From Pseudomonadota bacterium (GTDB taxonomy: Bacteria; Chloroflexota; UBA5177): a stretch of DNA of 64,000 nucleotides. The stretch covers positions 1 to 64,000 of the forward strand of contig JAJPIP010000095.1 in NCBI GenBank assembly GCA_021324655.1. Reading direction: 5' to 3'. Each line of letters begins with the position of its first letter. The first letter of the stretch is position 1. Below the pieces are notes generated by a model. That model saw only the letters and a list, made by a program, of their open reading frames with translations. It had not been told where the DNA came from and did not search any database. This document shows, one piece after another, positions 7,690-16,699 of this stretch. The translations under genes and the position numbers were made by a program.

Positions 7690-8618
7690 CGGAGGGACCG
7701 GGCAAAGTCGAGCGTCTCCCGCGCCAGCCGGTCTTTGTCCGCCTCGTCACGCATCAGCGTGTCGGTCACCAGCACCGCAATGCCGAGGGCTTCGATCGCG
7801 GCACGCTGCCGGCAATCCCGCTCCGAAATGACGATGCCGTCGATGAGTCCGGCATAGAGGGCAGCCACGCCGGCCGAGGTGGCCGCCTGCCCGACCAGGC
7901 CCATCAGATCGCCCGCCGGTCCCGCGACGGAGCCCGTGCCGATCATGGGACTCACGGCAACGCGCGCCCCGGATGCCTGTTGTAGGGCTTCGCGAATATC
8001 GGGAACGGCAAGGATCGGCAGGATGCTGAGCACCGGATTCGAGTTGACGATGACGACGGCGTCAGCAGCCTGCAGCACCTGGATGATACCGCTCGCTGGC
8101 GATGCCGTCTCGGCGCCGTCATATCGGATTCCGTCGACGGACACTTGATGGCGGCGATGCACGAAGTACTCCTGGAAGTCGATCCAGCCCTCCTCGGCAT
8201 GCAGCCGTGTCGCGACCGGTTGGTCGGTCATGGGAATGATCGCGGCGCGTACCCCGAGCGCCTTGCGCATCTCGTCGGTCACGGCCGTCAGCGATGCGCC
8301 GCTCTCGAGTCGCCAGGTGCGGTAGATGTCCGTCCCCAGGTCACGATCTCCCGCGTGAAACCAGGATGGCGCGCCGTACGTCCGGAGCATCCCGAGGGCC
8401 TGGAACGTGTCGCCCTCGATTCCCCACCCGGCACCAATCTGCGCCAGTCCGGCCAGCGTGTACATCACAGTGTCCAGATCGGGACTGACCCGCAATCCCC
8501 ACATCTCGACATCATCCGCCGTGTTGACGATGACGCTGAGCGTCTCGGGCGGGACGGAGCGATAGAGGCCGCGGACCAGCTTGGCCCCGCCCACGCCGCC
8601 GCAGAGCGCGGCAATCAT
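7686..8618 (-). CDS. cofD: LPPG:Fo phospholactyl (PEP) transferase
   Basis: A 310-residue CofD/FbiA protein. It transfers the phosphoenolpyruvyl or phospholactyl group from the GDP-activated donor to Fo, making (dehydro-)F420-0. The N-terminal CGGVGGAKLVRGL loop is diagnostic, and NTADDVEMWGLRVSPDLDT carries the conserved Asp residues. It sits between the nitroreductase and cofC with 4-nt overlaps on both sides. Fo synthase and the glutamate ligase CofE are not in the window. Do not confuse it with the related YvcK protein at 16.7 kb, which has a different role. Confidence 0.92.
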   Translation of the reverse strand: MIAALCGGVGGAKLVRGLYRSVPPETLSVIVNTADDVEMWGLRVSPDLDTVMYTLAGLAQIGAGWGIEGDTFQALGMLRTYGAPSWFHAGDRDLGTDIYRTWRLESGASLTAVTDEMRKALGVRAAIIPMTDQPVATRLHAEEGWIDFQEYFVHRRHQVSVDGIRYDGAETASPASGIIQVLQAADAVVIVNSNPVLSILPILAVPDIREALQQASGARVAVSPMIGTGSVAGPAGDLMGLVGQAATSAGVAALYAGLIDGIVISERDCRQRAAIEALGIAVLVTDTLMRDEADKDRLARETLDFARSLR

Positions 8619-9229
8619 CGGTGTCGCACCACCTCGTCAAAGGGCCGGCGCGCGCGCACCTTGCCCGGCTGGTCCGGGAAGCCCAGCAGGACCAGCGCCT
8701 GCGGATGCTCGTCCGCGGGCAGGTCGAGCGCCAAGCGTACGTCGTCCGGGCAGTACATCGGCGCCGCCATCCAGCAGGTGCCCAGACCCCGCTCGTGCGC
8801 CAGCAGGAAGAGGGTTTGCAACGCGCCTCCCACGCTCTGGACGGCCATTTGCCATTCCAGAGCGCTCAGCCGCTCGTCGCTGTATTCACGGAGTCCATCG
8901 CCGCTGAGAGAGCACAGGAGCGCGGCCGGCGCGGAGGCAATACGTAGCCGGGAGCGCCCCGTCTGCCGCGCGATTTCGCGGCCGGGCACGCCGCCGGCTT
9001 CCAGATCACGCGCGAGCGCCAGCGCCATCGCCGTCGCCAGGCGGTGCCGGCCACTCTCCGAAAGAATGGTGAAGCGCCAGGGTTGTGTGTTGTGCGGAGA
9101 CGGCGCCCACTGCACTGCTGTCAGGAGGTCGCCGATGAGGTCGGGCGACACCGGATCCTGGCGAAACATGCGGACAGAACGGCGTGTCAGGACGAGCTCA
9201 CGGAATGAAGTGGCCACCATGCGCCCCAT
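8615..9229 (-). CDS. Nitroreductase-family protein, probable dehydro-F420 reductase
   Basis: A 204-residue FMN-dependent nitroreductase-fold protein. Conserved parts are RRSVRMFRQDPV near the start, APSPHNTQPWRF (flavin binding), and GLGTCWMAAP. The sequence resembles the C-terminal domain of actinobacterial FbiB, which reduces dehydro-F420 to F420 and is normally fused to the CofE ligase. Here it stands alone as the first gene of the nitroreductase-cofD-cofC operon. Established: FbiB function. Inferred: same role here, from similarity and position. The start is ATG 9229 or, three codons later, 9220. Confidence 0.8.
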   Translation of the reverse strand: MGRMVATSFRELVLTRRSVRMFRQDPVSPDLIGDLLTAVQWAPSPHNTQPWRFTILSESGRHRLATAMALALARDLEAGGVPGREIARQTGRSRLRIASAPAALLCSLSGDGLREYSDERLSALEWQMAVQSVGGALQTLFLLAHERGLGTCWMAAPMYCPDDVRLALDLPADEHPQALVLLGFPDQPGKVRARRPFDEVVRHR

Positions 9230-9278
9230 CGTACACAGCCGTCACCTGCCGGTTGTTCGTCGCTATACTGATCCGTCC

Positions 9279-9797
9279 ATGACCTCGCGACTCCAGCTCA
9301 TCGTCCTGGCCGCTGCCGCCGTCATCGTGGCGGTCGCTGTGGCCGTCACCCTGGCGCAGGGAAGTCAAGCCTCCCCGCTCGACTCTCATCTCCAGAGCAC
9401 GGCGGCTCAGCTGCAAGCGCAGCTGACCTTACCCAACGCGCCGTATACCAACCAGGGCTCCTTCCTGAACGCGTTCAATCTGTACCAGCACAACGAGCAG
9501 AACCGTCTCCAGTCTGTGGCCCCGGGTCTCCGGCGTGAGGGACGCTTTGCCCAGGTCTGGGTCTACGAGAACACGACCATGCCGCCCGTCTGGCGTCTAC
9601 TGCGCTCCCACGGTGAGCCGCTGATCACGAGTGGAGGCAGCCTGGTACAGGAAGCTCTGCACGGGAAGAGCACGTTCACCACTATCCAGCAGGGGAACCT
9701 GCAATTCCGGGCATACATCACGCCGCTGTCTGTTCCGCCGTTTCTGCACACCAACGGCACGAGCGGCGCGATCGAGGTTTTTCAGGTCACGTCGTAG
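9279..9797 (+). CDS. Orphan membrane-anchored sensor-like protein
   Basis: A 172-residue protein starting at ATG 9279. The first 30 residues form one strong hydrophobic helix (a signal anchor), followed by about 140 mainly extracytoplasmic residues. The layout looks like the sensor half of a histidine kinase, and the protein stops after [10 protein letters not shown], where a second membrane helix and HAMP domain would be expected. No kinase domain follows in any frame before pdxS. It may be an orphan accessory sensor or the remnant of a truncated kinase. The frame is open far upstream, but that upstream part overlaps cofD and the nitroreductase gene antisense and is not coding. Confidence 0.6.
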   Translation: MTSRLQLIVLAAAAVIVAVAVAVTLAQGSQASPLDSHLQSTAAQLQAQLTLPNAPYTNQGSFLNAFNLYQHNEQNRLQSVAPGLRREGRFAQVWVYENTTMPPVWRLLRSHGEPLITSGGSLVQEALHGKSTFTTIQQGNLQFRAYITPLSVPPFLHTNGTSGAIEVFQVTS

Positions 9798-10020
9798 CGA
9801 CGAACCGCCCTTCGGGGCCGTCACACCGCCATGGGTCCGTCGAGCATGTGCCACTCGTGGCCGGGGTGGCTCACCCGGGTGCCGGTGCGCTATGCCATGC
9901 AATCTTGTCCGGCGTCATCGCTCGCCGCCGGAGAATTGGTCTGGTAAAATAAGGAGCATGTGGCCTGAAGGCAAGGCCAATTTATCGACCGGGCCGAACG
10001 GCCGACTGAAGGAGAGTGCG

Positions 10021-10902
10021 ATGGAGACCGGAACCTTCCGCGTCAAAAGCGGACACGCCGAGATGCTCAAAGGCGGCGTGATTATGGATGTGGTGACCGC
10101 CGACCAGGCACGCATCGCCGAGGAAGCGGGTGCGGTGGCGGTCATGGCGCTGGAGCGCGTTCCCTCCGACATTCGCGCCCATGGCGGCGTGGCCCGGATG
10201 AGCGATCCGCTGTTGGTCGAGGAGATCATGAACGCGGTGACCATTCCCGTCATGGCGAAGTGCCGGATCGGGCACTTCGCGGAGGCGCAGGTGCTCCAGG
10301 CGATCGGCGTGGACTATATCGATGAAAGCGAAGTTCTGACTCCGGCCGACGACAACTTCCACATCGACAAGTGGGACTTCACCGTGCCGTTCGTCTGTGG
10401 GGCGCGCAACCTGGGCGAGGCGCTGCGCCGGATCGGCGAGGGCGCGGCCATGATCCGCACCAAGGGGGAAGCCGGCTCCGGGAACATCGTCGAGGCCGTT
10501 CGTCACATGCGGACCGTCAACGATGAGATCCGCCGCATTCACGGTCTCTCCCGTGAGCAGCTGATGACCGCTGCGAAGGATCTGGGAGCGCCGTACGAGC
10601 TGGTGCTCTACGTCCATGAAAACGGCAAGCTGCCGGTGGTGAACTTCTGTGCGGGCGGTGTGGCCACGCCGGCCGACGCCGCCCTCATGATGCAGCTCGG
10701 CGCCGACGGCATCTTTGTCGGCTCCGGCATCTTCAAGAGCGAGAATCCGGCGGTGCGCGCCAAGGCCGTGGTCGAGGCAACCACTCACTACGAGAATCCC
10801 GACGTGGTGGCTGAGGTCAGCAAGGGGCTGGGTGAGGCGATGCGCGGGCTCGAAATCAGCCAGATCCCGGAGCGCGAGCTGCTGGCGACGCGCGGTTGGT
10901 AA
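10021..10902 (+). CDS. pdxS: Pyridoxal 5'-phosphate synthase subunit PdxS
   Basis: A 293-residue (beta/alpha)8 protein, the normal family length. It condenses ribose 5-phosphate, glyceraldehyde 3-phosphate and PdxT-derived ammonia to PLP. Expected active-site lysines are present in MKCRIGH-like [11 protein letters not shown] and in the [17 protein letters not shown] phosphate loop; the early [16 protein letters not shown] segment is diagnostic. I chose ATG 10021 because AAGGAG lies seven bases upstream and family members start here; an in-frame ATG at 9958 also has a purine-rich site. pdxT overlaps its stop. Confidence 0.97.
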   Translation: METGTFRVKSGHAEMLKGGVIMDVVTADQARIAEEAGAVAVMALERVPSDIRAHGGVARMSDPLLVEEIMNAVTIPVMAKCRIGHFAEAQVLQAIGVDYIDESEVLTPADDNFHIDKWDFTVPFVCGARNLGEALRRIGEGAAMIRTKGEAGSGNIVEAVRHMRTVNDEIRRIHGLSREQLMTAAKDLGAPYELVLYVHENGKLPVVNFCAGGVATPADAALMMQLGADGIFVGSGIFKSENPAVRAKAVVEATTHYENPDVVAEVSKGLGEAMRGLEISQIPERELLATRGW

Positions 10903-11504
10903 TGATGCGCATCGGTGTCCTCGCCCTGCAGGGCGATGTCCGTGAGCACAGCCGCATGCTGGCGGAGGCGGGTGTCGAGCCCGTCTCCGTCAAGTGGCCG
11001 CGCGAGCTCGCCGCACTCGCCGGCCTCATCATTCCGGGTGGTGAGAGTACGACGATCGGCAAGTTGTTGCGCCGTTTCGATCTGCTCGCCCCACTGCAGC
11101 AGGCAGTGCGCGAGGGATTCCCGGTCTACGGGACGTGCGCGGGGATGATCTTGCTGGCCGATCGCGTGGAAGGCGCGGGGGTGGATCAGCCGACGATTGG
11201 CGGCATGGATTTGACCGTGCGGCGGAATGCCTTCGGCCGGCAGCGTGAAAGCTTCGAGGCTGATCTCGACATGCCCGCGGTCGGCGACCGGCCGCTGCCG
11301 GCTGTCTTTATCCGCGCTCCCCTCATCGAGGAGGTCGGGCCGGAGGTCGAGGTGCTGGCTCGGCTGCCCGATGGCCGTGTGGTCGCGGCCAGGCAAGCCA
11401 ATCTGCTGGTCACTTCCTTCCACCCCGAGTTGACGAACGATGCGCGCCTGCACGGCTACTTCGCCGCCATGTGCGCGGCGGCGCGCGATCCCGCGGCGGT
11501 GTGA
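10902..11504 (+). CDS. pdxT: Pyridoxal 5'-phosphate synthase glutaminase PdxT
   Basis: A class I glutaminase of about 200 residues that releases ammonia from glutamine and channels it to PdxS. GVLALQGDVREH opens the fold, PGGESTT forms the oxyanion region, the catalytic Cys is in YGTCAGM, and the His/Glu pair is in SFHPELTND. Two adjacent ATG codons (10902 and 10905) follow the pdxS stop with overlap, so the two subunits are made together. Its stop overlaps the GTG of the MocR-type regulator. Confidence 0.96.
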   Translation: MMRIGVLALQGDVREHSRMLAEAGVEPVSVKWPRELAALAGLIIPGGESTTIGKLLRRFDLLAPLQQAVREGFPVYGTCAGMILLADRVEGAGVDQPTIGGMDLTVRRNAFGRQRESFEADLDMPAVGDRPLPAVFIRAPLIEEVGPEVEVLARLPDGRVVAARQANLLVTSFHPELTNDARLHGYFAAMCAAARDPAAV

Positions 11505-12931
11505 ACGACTTCCTTCAGATCGATCCCGGCTCGCCCGTCCCACTGCACCGGCAGGTCTATGACGGGATCCGAGAGGCGATCCTGGGGGGCAAGCTGCAGG
11601 CCGGGGAAAGACTTCCCCCGACACGTGTGCTCGCGGAAGACCTGACCGTCTCGCGGCAGACGGTCACCGACGCCTACGAGCAGCTCCAGACCGAGGGATA
11701 TCTTGAAGGGCGCCGGGGCGCCGGTACCTTCGTCGCGACGACCGTGCCGGATCGCTCGGCTCAGCCGGCGTTCTCGCCACCGCTCTCTCGCTGGGCGAAG
11801 CGGCTCCCCACGGCGCCGGCGCCCGCTCCTCCGGCTCGTTACGATTTCCAGCCGGATCGCCTGGCGGCCGATGTATTTCCGTGGGACGCGTGGGACGCCG
11901 CCGTGCGCCACGCCTCAGCCGAGCATGAGAGGCTCTTCGCGCCTCCCGATCCCGGGGGTCACCGAGGATTGCGTGTGGCCGTGGCTGAGCACGTGCGCCG
12001 GCACCGTGCGGTCCCCGCTGATCCTGAGCGCGTCGTCATCGTCAGCGGCACCCAGCAGGGCCTCAACCTTCTGGCTCTCCTCACTCTGGAGGGGGGCGAC
12101 CGCGCCGCGCTGGAAGACCCCGGCTATCCCAGCGCTCGCCTTGCCCTGGAAGCGGCAGGCGCGGTTATTTCGTCGATTCCCGTGGACGCTGAGGGGATCC
12201 AACCGGGTGAGGTGGACGCGGCCGGTCCGCACCGGCTCATCTACGTGACCCCCTCGCACCAGTATCCGACGGGCGCAACGCTGCCGTTGGGGCGCCGCCT
12301 GGAATTGCTGGAGGTCGCGTATCGCCAGCAGGCCATCATCGTCGAGGACGACTATGACAGCGAGTTCCGCTATGAAGGACGCCCTGTTGAAGCCCTGCAA
12401 GCTCTTGACGACGCCGGGATCGTCGTCTACGCCGGCACCTTCTCCAAGTCGCTGATGCCGGGGCTGCGCCTCGGCTTTCTTGTCCTGCCGGCGCCATTGG
12501 TCGCTCCTTTCGTTGCCGCCAAGGCGGTGTGGGACAGCGGTACACCGATGATGGAGCAATCGGCGCTCGCTGCCTTTATGGAGAGTGGGGAATACGAGCG
12601 TCACATCCGGAAGATGCGCCGCGTCTACCGCGCTCGCCATGATGCCCTGCTCGCGGCCCTGCAGCGCTACCTACCGCATGTAGCGGAAGCCGCGCCGAGC
12701 CAGGGTGGGCTCAGCCTGTTGGTGCGACTCAACACGGCCCTCGACGCCGACTCGATCGTCGAGCACGCCGCCCGGGCAGGCATTGCCGTGCGCGCGGCGA
12801 CGGGGCTCTACCAGCGGCCGCCGGATCGGCCGGCCCTCCTTCTCGGCTTTGGCGGCATCTCTCTGGAGGATATAGATCCAGGGATAGCGCGCTTGGCGGA
12901 GATTATCGCGGCATCAAGACGCCGCCCGTAG
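11501..12931 (+). CDS. pdxR: MocR/PdxR-type regulator (GntR helix-turn-helix plus aminotransferase fold)
   Basis: A 476-residue fusion. Residues 1-75 form a GntR winged helix (PLHRQVYDGIREAI, then LTVSRQTVTDAYEQL as recognition region). From about 115 a fold-type I aminotransferase-like domain follows, with the PLP-binding Lys near 316 in TFSKSLMPGLRLG. MocR proteins sense PLP through this domain, and PdxR members control PLP synthesis genes. GTG 11501 overlaps the pdxT stop (GTGA), so unlike the common divergent arrangement the regulator is the third gene of the operon it presumably controls. Its end overlaps the convergent ketosynthase gene by 18 nt. Confidence 0.9.
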   Translation: MNDFLQIDPGSPVPLHRQVYDGIREAILGGKLQAGERLPPTRVLAEDLTVSRQTVTDAYEQLQTEGYLEGRRGAGTFVATTVPDRSAQPAFSPPLSRWAKRLPTAPAPAPPARYDFQPDRLAADVFPWDAWDAAVRHASAEHERLFAPPDPGGHRGLRVAVAEHVRRHRAVPADPERVVIVSGTQQGLNLLALLTLEGGDRAALEDPGYPSARLALEAAGAVISSIPVDAEGIQPGEVDAAGPHRLIYVTPSHQYPTGATLPLGRRLELLEVAYRQQAIIVEDDYDSEFRYEGRPVEALQALDDAGIVVYAGTFSKSLMPGLRLGFLVLPAPLVAPFVAAKAVWDSGTPMMEQSALAAFMESGEYERHIRKMRRVYRARHDALLAALQRYLPHVAEAAPSQGGLSLLVRLNTALDADSIVEHAARAGIAVRAATGLYQRPPDRPALLLGFGGISLEDIDPGIARLAEIIAASRRRP

Positions 12932-14146
12932 GACCAGAGCGGCGTTGATCCCGCCGAAGCCGAAGGATGTGGTGAGCGCCACGTCAACGTGCTCCGAGGC
13001 TTCTTCACTCAAGATCGTGAGGGAGCAATCAGGATCCCGGCGATTGAGGTTGGCGCTGCCGGGAAGAATGCCGTGGTGCAGGGCGAGTGCGGTGATGGCG
13101 GCCTCGATGGCACCGGAGGCACCGAGCGCGTGGCCGTACAGGGCTTTGGTGCTGCTGACCGGTATCGCCGGCACGCGAGAACCGAGGACATGGGTCAAGG
13201 CCCGGCTCTCGGCGGCATCACCAAGGGGAGTGCCTGTCGCATGGGCATTCACGTAGCCGACCGCATCCGGCTCGACTCCGGCATCGCGCAGGGCAAGGCA
13301 CACCGCGCGGGCGGCATCATCACCGGAGGGTCGCGGAGCCGTCATGTGATAGGCGTCATTGCTGCGGCCGAAGCCGGCGAGCTCCGCGTAGATGCGGGCG
13401 CCGCGGCGTTGGGCAGCGCCCTCCTCCTCCACGACCAGCACGGCTGAACCCTCCGCCATGACAAAGCCGTCCCGATCGGCATCAAAGGGGCGGCACGCGC
13501 CGGCCGGGTCGTGATTGTGGGTAGACATGGCTTTGATGACGGAGAACGCGCCGAAAGTGAGAGGGGCCAGCGGGACTTCACAGCCACCCGCCAGCATGAG
13601 ATCAGCATCTCCGGCACGAATGGCGTGCAAGGCGTCGCCGATCGCCACCGCGCCCGAGGCACAGGAGCTGGCGTTGGCGAGTGACGGGCCGCGTAGGCCG
13701 AACTCTATGGCGATCTGTGCTCCACCGGCTCCGCCATAGACGGACAAGGCAAGGGCCGTGGGGATCGAGCGGGCACCGTGCACCAGGTACTCGCGATGGC
13801 AATCCTCCCCGTAGGCGATCCCGCCCAACGCCGACCCGAGCGATACGCCGGCCCGAGCCGGATTCACTCGGGACCGGTCGAGACCGGCGTCGTCGAGAGC
13901 GAGGGAGGCGGCCGCGACCGCGAATTGAGCGAAGCGATCCAGCCGGCGGAGGGCGCGCGCATCCGTGTAGACCATCGGGTCGAAGTCATCGACCTCGGCG
14001 CCGAGATGGGAACGAAATGGCGTTGGGTCAAATCGTGAGATTAAGCGAATTGCCGACTGCCCCCGCCGCACGCCGGCCCACAGCTCCTCGACGCCGATTC
14101 CTATCGCCGTAACCGCTCCGATTCCGGTGATAACCGCGCGCCTCAT
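12914..14146 (-). CDS. Beta-ketoacyl-ACP synthase (FabF/KAS II-like)
   Basis: A 410-residue thiolase-fold condensing enzyme. The Cys-His-His triad is intact: C162 in NASSCASGAVA, H302 in NAHATGTPLGD and H339 in KALYGHALGASG. It would decarboxylate malonyl-ACP and elongate an acyl-ACP. Start is ATG 14146, preceded by GGAGGCGGA and overlapping the SRPBCC stop; the open frame extends 37 codons upstream but without similarity. It is the last gene of a coupled operon with a methyltransferase, FAD reductase and cyclase-like protein, and no acyl carrier protein or other fab gene is adjacent. This suggests a specialised lipid or polyketide pathway rather than housekeeping fatty acid synthesis. Confidence 0.9.
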   Translation of the reverse strand: MRRAVITGIGAVTAIGIGVEELWAGVRRGQSAIRLISRFDPTPFRSHLGAEVDDFDPMVYTDARALRRLDRFAQFAVAAASLALDDAGLDRSRVNPARAGVSLGSALGGIAYGEDCHREYLVHGARSIPTALALSVYGGAGGAQIAIEFGLRGPSLANASSCASGAVAIGDALHAIRAGDADLMLAGGCEVPLAPLTFGAFSVIKAMSTHNHDPAGACRPFDADRDGFVMAEGSAVLVVEEEGAAQRRGARIYAELAGFGRSNDAYHMTAPRPSGDDAARAVCLALRDAGVEPDAVGYVNAHATGTPLGDAAESRALTHVLGSRVPAIPVSSTKALYGHALGASGAIEAAITALALHHGILPGSANLNRRDPDCSLTILSEEASEHVDVALTTSFGFGGINAALVLRAAS

Positions 14147-14592
14147 GCTGCCCTGGCCTCCGCCTCCTGCCGGACGCCGGCGAGCGTCCGATCGGCGATG
14201 TGCATGACGAAGAGCGTCCCCACGATGTAGCGCGCCGGCGCGGGGCGAAGCCACCAACGCCGTGGCGTCAGATCATGATCGATCGAGACGGTACAGCCGC
14301 GGCCGCTGGGCACGATGTGCCAGACGACGTCCATGCCCTGAGTGACGCCGGCAGTGTGATGGTAGGTAATCTCATTGCGCTCCGGATGCAGCTCCTGTCT
14401 GGCCGACCACCGGACCGGGATCCCACTTCGCGATGCACCCATGTGCACGATACGCTCCTCCCCTGTCCCCTCGCTGCGGACGTATCGGTAGTGAGGCAGA
14501 ATCTCGGGCCATCGCTCGACGGCGGCGGCGATGTCCCAGATGATCGTTGCCGGCGCCGCGATCTCGATGCGATTTTCGGTGTGGATGCTCAC
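14143..14592 (-). CDS. SRPBCC (START-like) cyclase/dehydrase-family protein
   Basis: A protein of about 149 residues with the hydrophobic-cavity SRPBCC fold: ENRIEIAAPATIIWDIAAAVERWP is the typical first strand and helix, and YIVGTLFVMHIADRTLAGV the long C-terminal helix. This family includes polyketide cyclases/aromatases and lipid-binding proteins. I prefer GTG 14592, whose GTGA overlaps the upstream stop; ATG 14610 would add six residues. Position between a FAD reductase and a ketosynthase supports a role in cyclising or binding a pathway intermediate (inference). Confidence 0.75.
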   Translation of the reverse strand: MSIHTENRIEIAAPATIIWDIAAAVERWPEILPHYRYVRSEGTGEERIVHMGASRSGIPVRWSARQELHPERNEITYHHTAGVTQGMDVVWHIVPSGRGCTVSIDHDLTPRRWWLRPAPARYIVGTLFVMHIADRTLAGVRQEAEARAA

Positions 14593-15779
14593 GGCCGAAG
14601 CGCCTGCCATAGCGGTACCAGGGCGAGGAACTCGTGAGCCGGGACGACGTCCCCCAGGACATTGGAGAGAATCTCTCCGCTCGGCCGGGTTGATAGGCGC
14701 GGCAAGGCGTACGCCAGCAGTGAGGGAAAGCGGATGAAGAGTTGCACGAGCATCGTCACCACCTCCTTCTGCCGGAACGCCTCTCGCCTCATCCTGTCAT
14801 ACGCACCCAGTTGCGATTCGGACAGGTCGCCGCGCTCCAGAGCCGCGACCGCCGCGTCCGCCGCCAGTTCTGCGCCGCGGAGCGCGCGATAAATGCCTTC
14901 CCCGGTGAAAGGGTCGAAGAACCCTGCGGCATCTCCCACCAGAAGGGCGCCGGCGACACTGTGGCGGGACGCCCGAGAGCCCAGCGGGACGAGCCCGCGG
15001 ACGTTTCCGACGCGGCGCGTGCCGGCCAGGAGCTCACGCAAGGCGGGGACCGATGCAATGGTCGCGTCCAGGAGGGCTTGTGCGGAAAGCCCGCGCCGGC
15101 GCATGCTGTCGGCCGGCACCACGGCCGCCACGTTGAGTAGCCCATCGGGCAGCGGGGCGACGCCGCAATATCCGCCGGGAAAGACGATCATCTGTCCTGC
15201 GCCGGACGGTACCGTCCCCTCGTGATAGGCGACCAGCCCCAATCGGCGCGGCCAACGAGGAGGGCGTGCCAGACCCAGACGCCGCGTCATGACGGACCGG
15301 GCGCCGTCTGCGACGACGGTGAGCGCGGCCTCGATCGTCACATCGTCGCCGCCTCTCGACCCCGCGACGCCCACGACCCGGCCGTCGCGATACAGAGGTT
15401 CTCGCACCACGGCCCCTTCCATGAGCGTCGCACCGGCTCCACAGGCCGCGGCCACCAGACGCGCGTCCAGAATGCGGCGCGGCAGACTCATGGCGGGGCG
15501 GCCATGACCTTCGACCGCATAGCGCACCCGGTACAGGGCGGCCTGCGGGGCGATGATGTCCATGCCGGGAAAGCGGTGCGCGCCGTCCAGTACAGGGGCG
15601 AGCCCAACGCCGCTCAAGACATCCGCAACACCGGGACTCAGGTACTCCGCGCACGTCTTGGCGCGGGGAAAGTGGGAGCGGTCGAGCAGCGCCACCGACA
15701 GGCCCCGACGCGCCAGGAGAAGGGCGGTCAGCGCTCCCGCCGGACCGGCTCCCGCGATCGCCACATCGAAGCGCGTCAT
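14589..15779 (-). CDS. Geranylgeranyl-reductase-family FAD-dependent oxidoreductase
   Basis: A 396-residue flavoprotein. The N-terminal VAIAGAGPAGALTALLLARRG is the dinucleotide-binding motif, and LLVGDAAGFFDPFTGEGIYRAL is the second FAD-contacting motif typical of the geranylgeranyl reductase/PHBH group. FPRAKTCAEYLSPG resembles the family's substrate-site segment. Members reduce isoprenoid double bonds or oxidise aromatic or polyketide rings. It overlaps the methyltransferase stop and the SRPBCC start by 4 nt each, so it is stoichiometrically linked with them. The substrate is unknown. Confidence 0.85.
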   Translation of the reverse strand: MTRFDVAIAGAGPAGALTALLLARRGLSVALLDRSHFPRAKTCAEYLSPGVADVLSGVGLAPVLDGAHRFPGMDIIAPQAALYRVRYAVEGHGRPAMSLPRRILDARLVAAACGAGATLMEGAVVREPLYRDGRVVGVAGSRGGDDVTIEAALTVVADGARSVMTRRLGLARPPRWPRRLGLVAYHEGTVPSGAGQMIVFPGGYCGVAPLPDGLLNVAAVVPADSMRRRGLSAQALLDATIASVPALRELLAGTRRVGNVRGLVPLGSRASRHSVAGALLVGDAAGFFDPFTGEGIYRALRGAELAADAAVAALERGDLSESQLGAYDRMRREAFRQKEVVTMLVQLFIRFPSLLAYALPRLSTRPSGEILSNVLGDVVPAHEFLALVPLWQALRP

Positions 15780-16510
15780 CGTTGTGCGACCAGGGCCATC
15801 CGAAACAGCGGCTGAGGGATGACAACGGCGTTGGGGATACCGGCAGCGCGAGCCAATTCAGCCAGTTCCGGCCGCGTGTAGGCACGGAGAACGGAGAGAG
15901 GGCCATCGTGGCGAGTGACAGGATCGCGCGCGAGGAGGCGTGTCGCCAACCAGGTTCCGGCGTATGCCGCGCGGCCTCTCTCTAAATCGAGCACGACGAC
16001 CGCGCGGCGGCAGACGCGCCACAATTCGGCGAGCACCTGTCGTGCCTCGGTCGGCTCGAAGTGGTGCAGCGCAAGACAGCAGAGCACGACGTCGAACGTG
16101 TGGTCGTGATACGGCAGGCACCGCGCGTCGCCTTGCTGTAGCGCGATTGGGTGTGTCCCCACATGCCGGCGCGCGACCTCCAGGATCTCCGGTGAGACGT
16201 CGCATGCCGTGATGGAGGGCTCAAGGCGCATCCGCCTCAATCGGCGGTAAACGGCCAGCGGAATGTCGGCCGAGCCGGTGCCGACGTCGAGGATAGAATC
16301 GCCGCGACGTGCCAGGCGGGTCACCAGGCGCACCGCCATGGCGCGTTCGCCGAGCAGGAGGTTCAGCCGTCGGATGTCCGCCAGGTTCGAGTCGAGGTGG
16401 TCCGCCATCAGCCCGGGACGGTCCAGAATTTCCGGTGTCGACCGGCGGAGAACGATGGGTAGCGTGAAGCGACTCCTGACGGGGCAGGAAGGCTTATCCT
16501 TCATCGACAC
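15776..16510 (-). CDS. Class I SAM-dependent methyltransferase
   Basis: A 244-residue Rossmann-fold methyltransferase, first gene of the four-gene operon. Motif I is ILDVGTGSADIPLAV, followed by ITACDVSPEILEVARRH, the acidic post-I QQGDARCLPY, and DVVLCCLALHHF. Overall it resembles the UbiE/MenG-like small-molecule methyltransferases often found with polyketide or quinone biosynthesis genes. Substrate is unknown. The divergent region up to the yvcK start (about 190 bp) should hold its promoter, but I cannot point to clear elements. Confidence 0.85.
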   Translation of the reverse strand: MSMKDKPSCPVRSRFTLPIVLRRSTPEILDRPGLMADHLDSNLADIRRLNLLLGERAMAVRLVTRLARRGDSILDVGTGSADIPLAVYRRLRRMRLEPSITACDVSPEILEVARRHVGTHPIALQQGDARCLPYHDHTFDVVLCCLALHHFEPTEARQVLAELWRVCRRAVVVLDLERGRAAYAGTWLATRLLARDPVTRHDGPLSVLRAYTRPELAELARAAGIPNAVVIPQPLFRMALVAQR

Positions 16511-16699
16511 GTCGCGCGGCCGGCCCCCGCGGCCAACAGGTCATTCTAGTCAGGCATGTCATACGGCCCCACGCATCAGCCCGAGACTGCTACACTACGT
16601 CAACTTTTGAGGGAGTGGTGACGCCGGGTGTGGGAGGGTGAGGTTCGACCCATTTCGACAGTAACGGCAAGCGAGTACACTGCGGGGGAGGCTGCAGGC

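Noticed and set aside
8145-9278. 378-codon upstream extension of the sensor-like gene at 9279
   Set aside because: The extension is antisense to cofD and the nitroreductase gene, Arg/Ser-rich, and precedes a clear signal anchor starting at ATG 9279.
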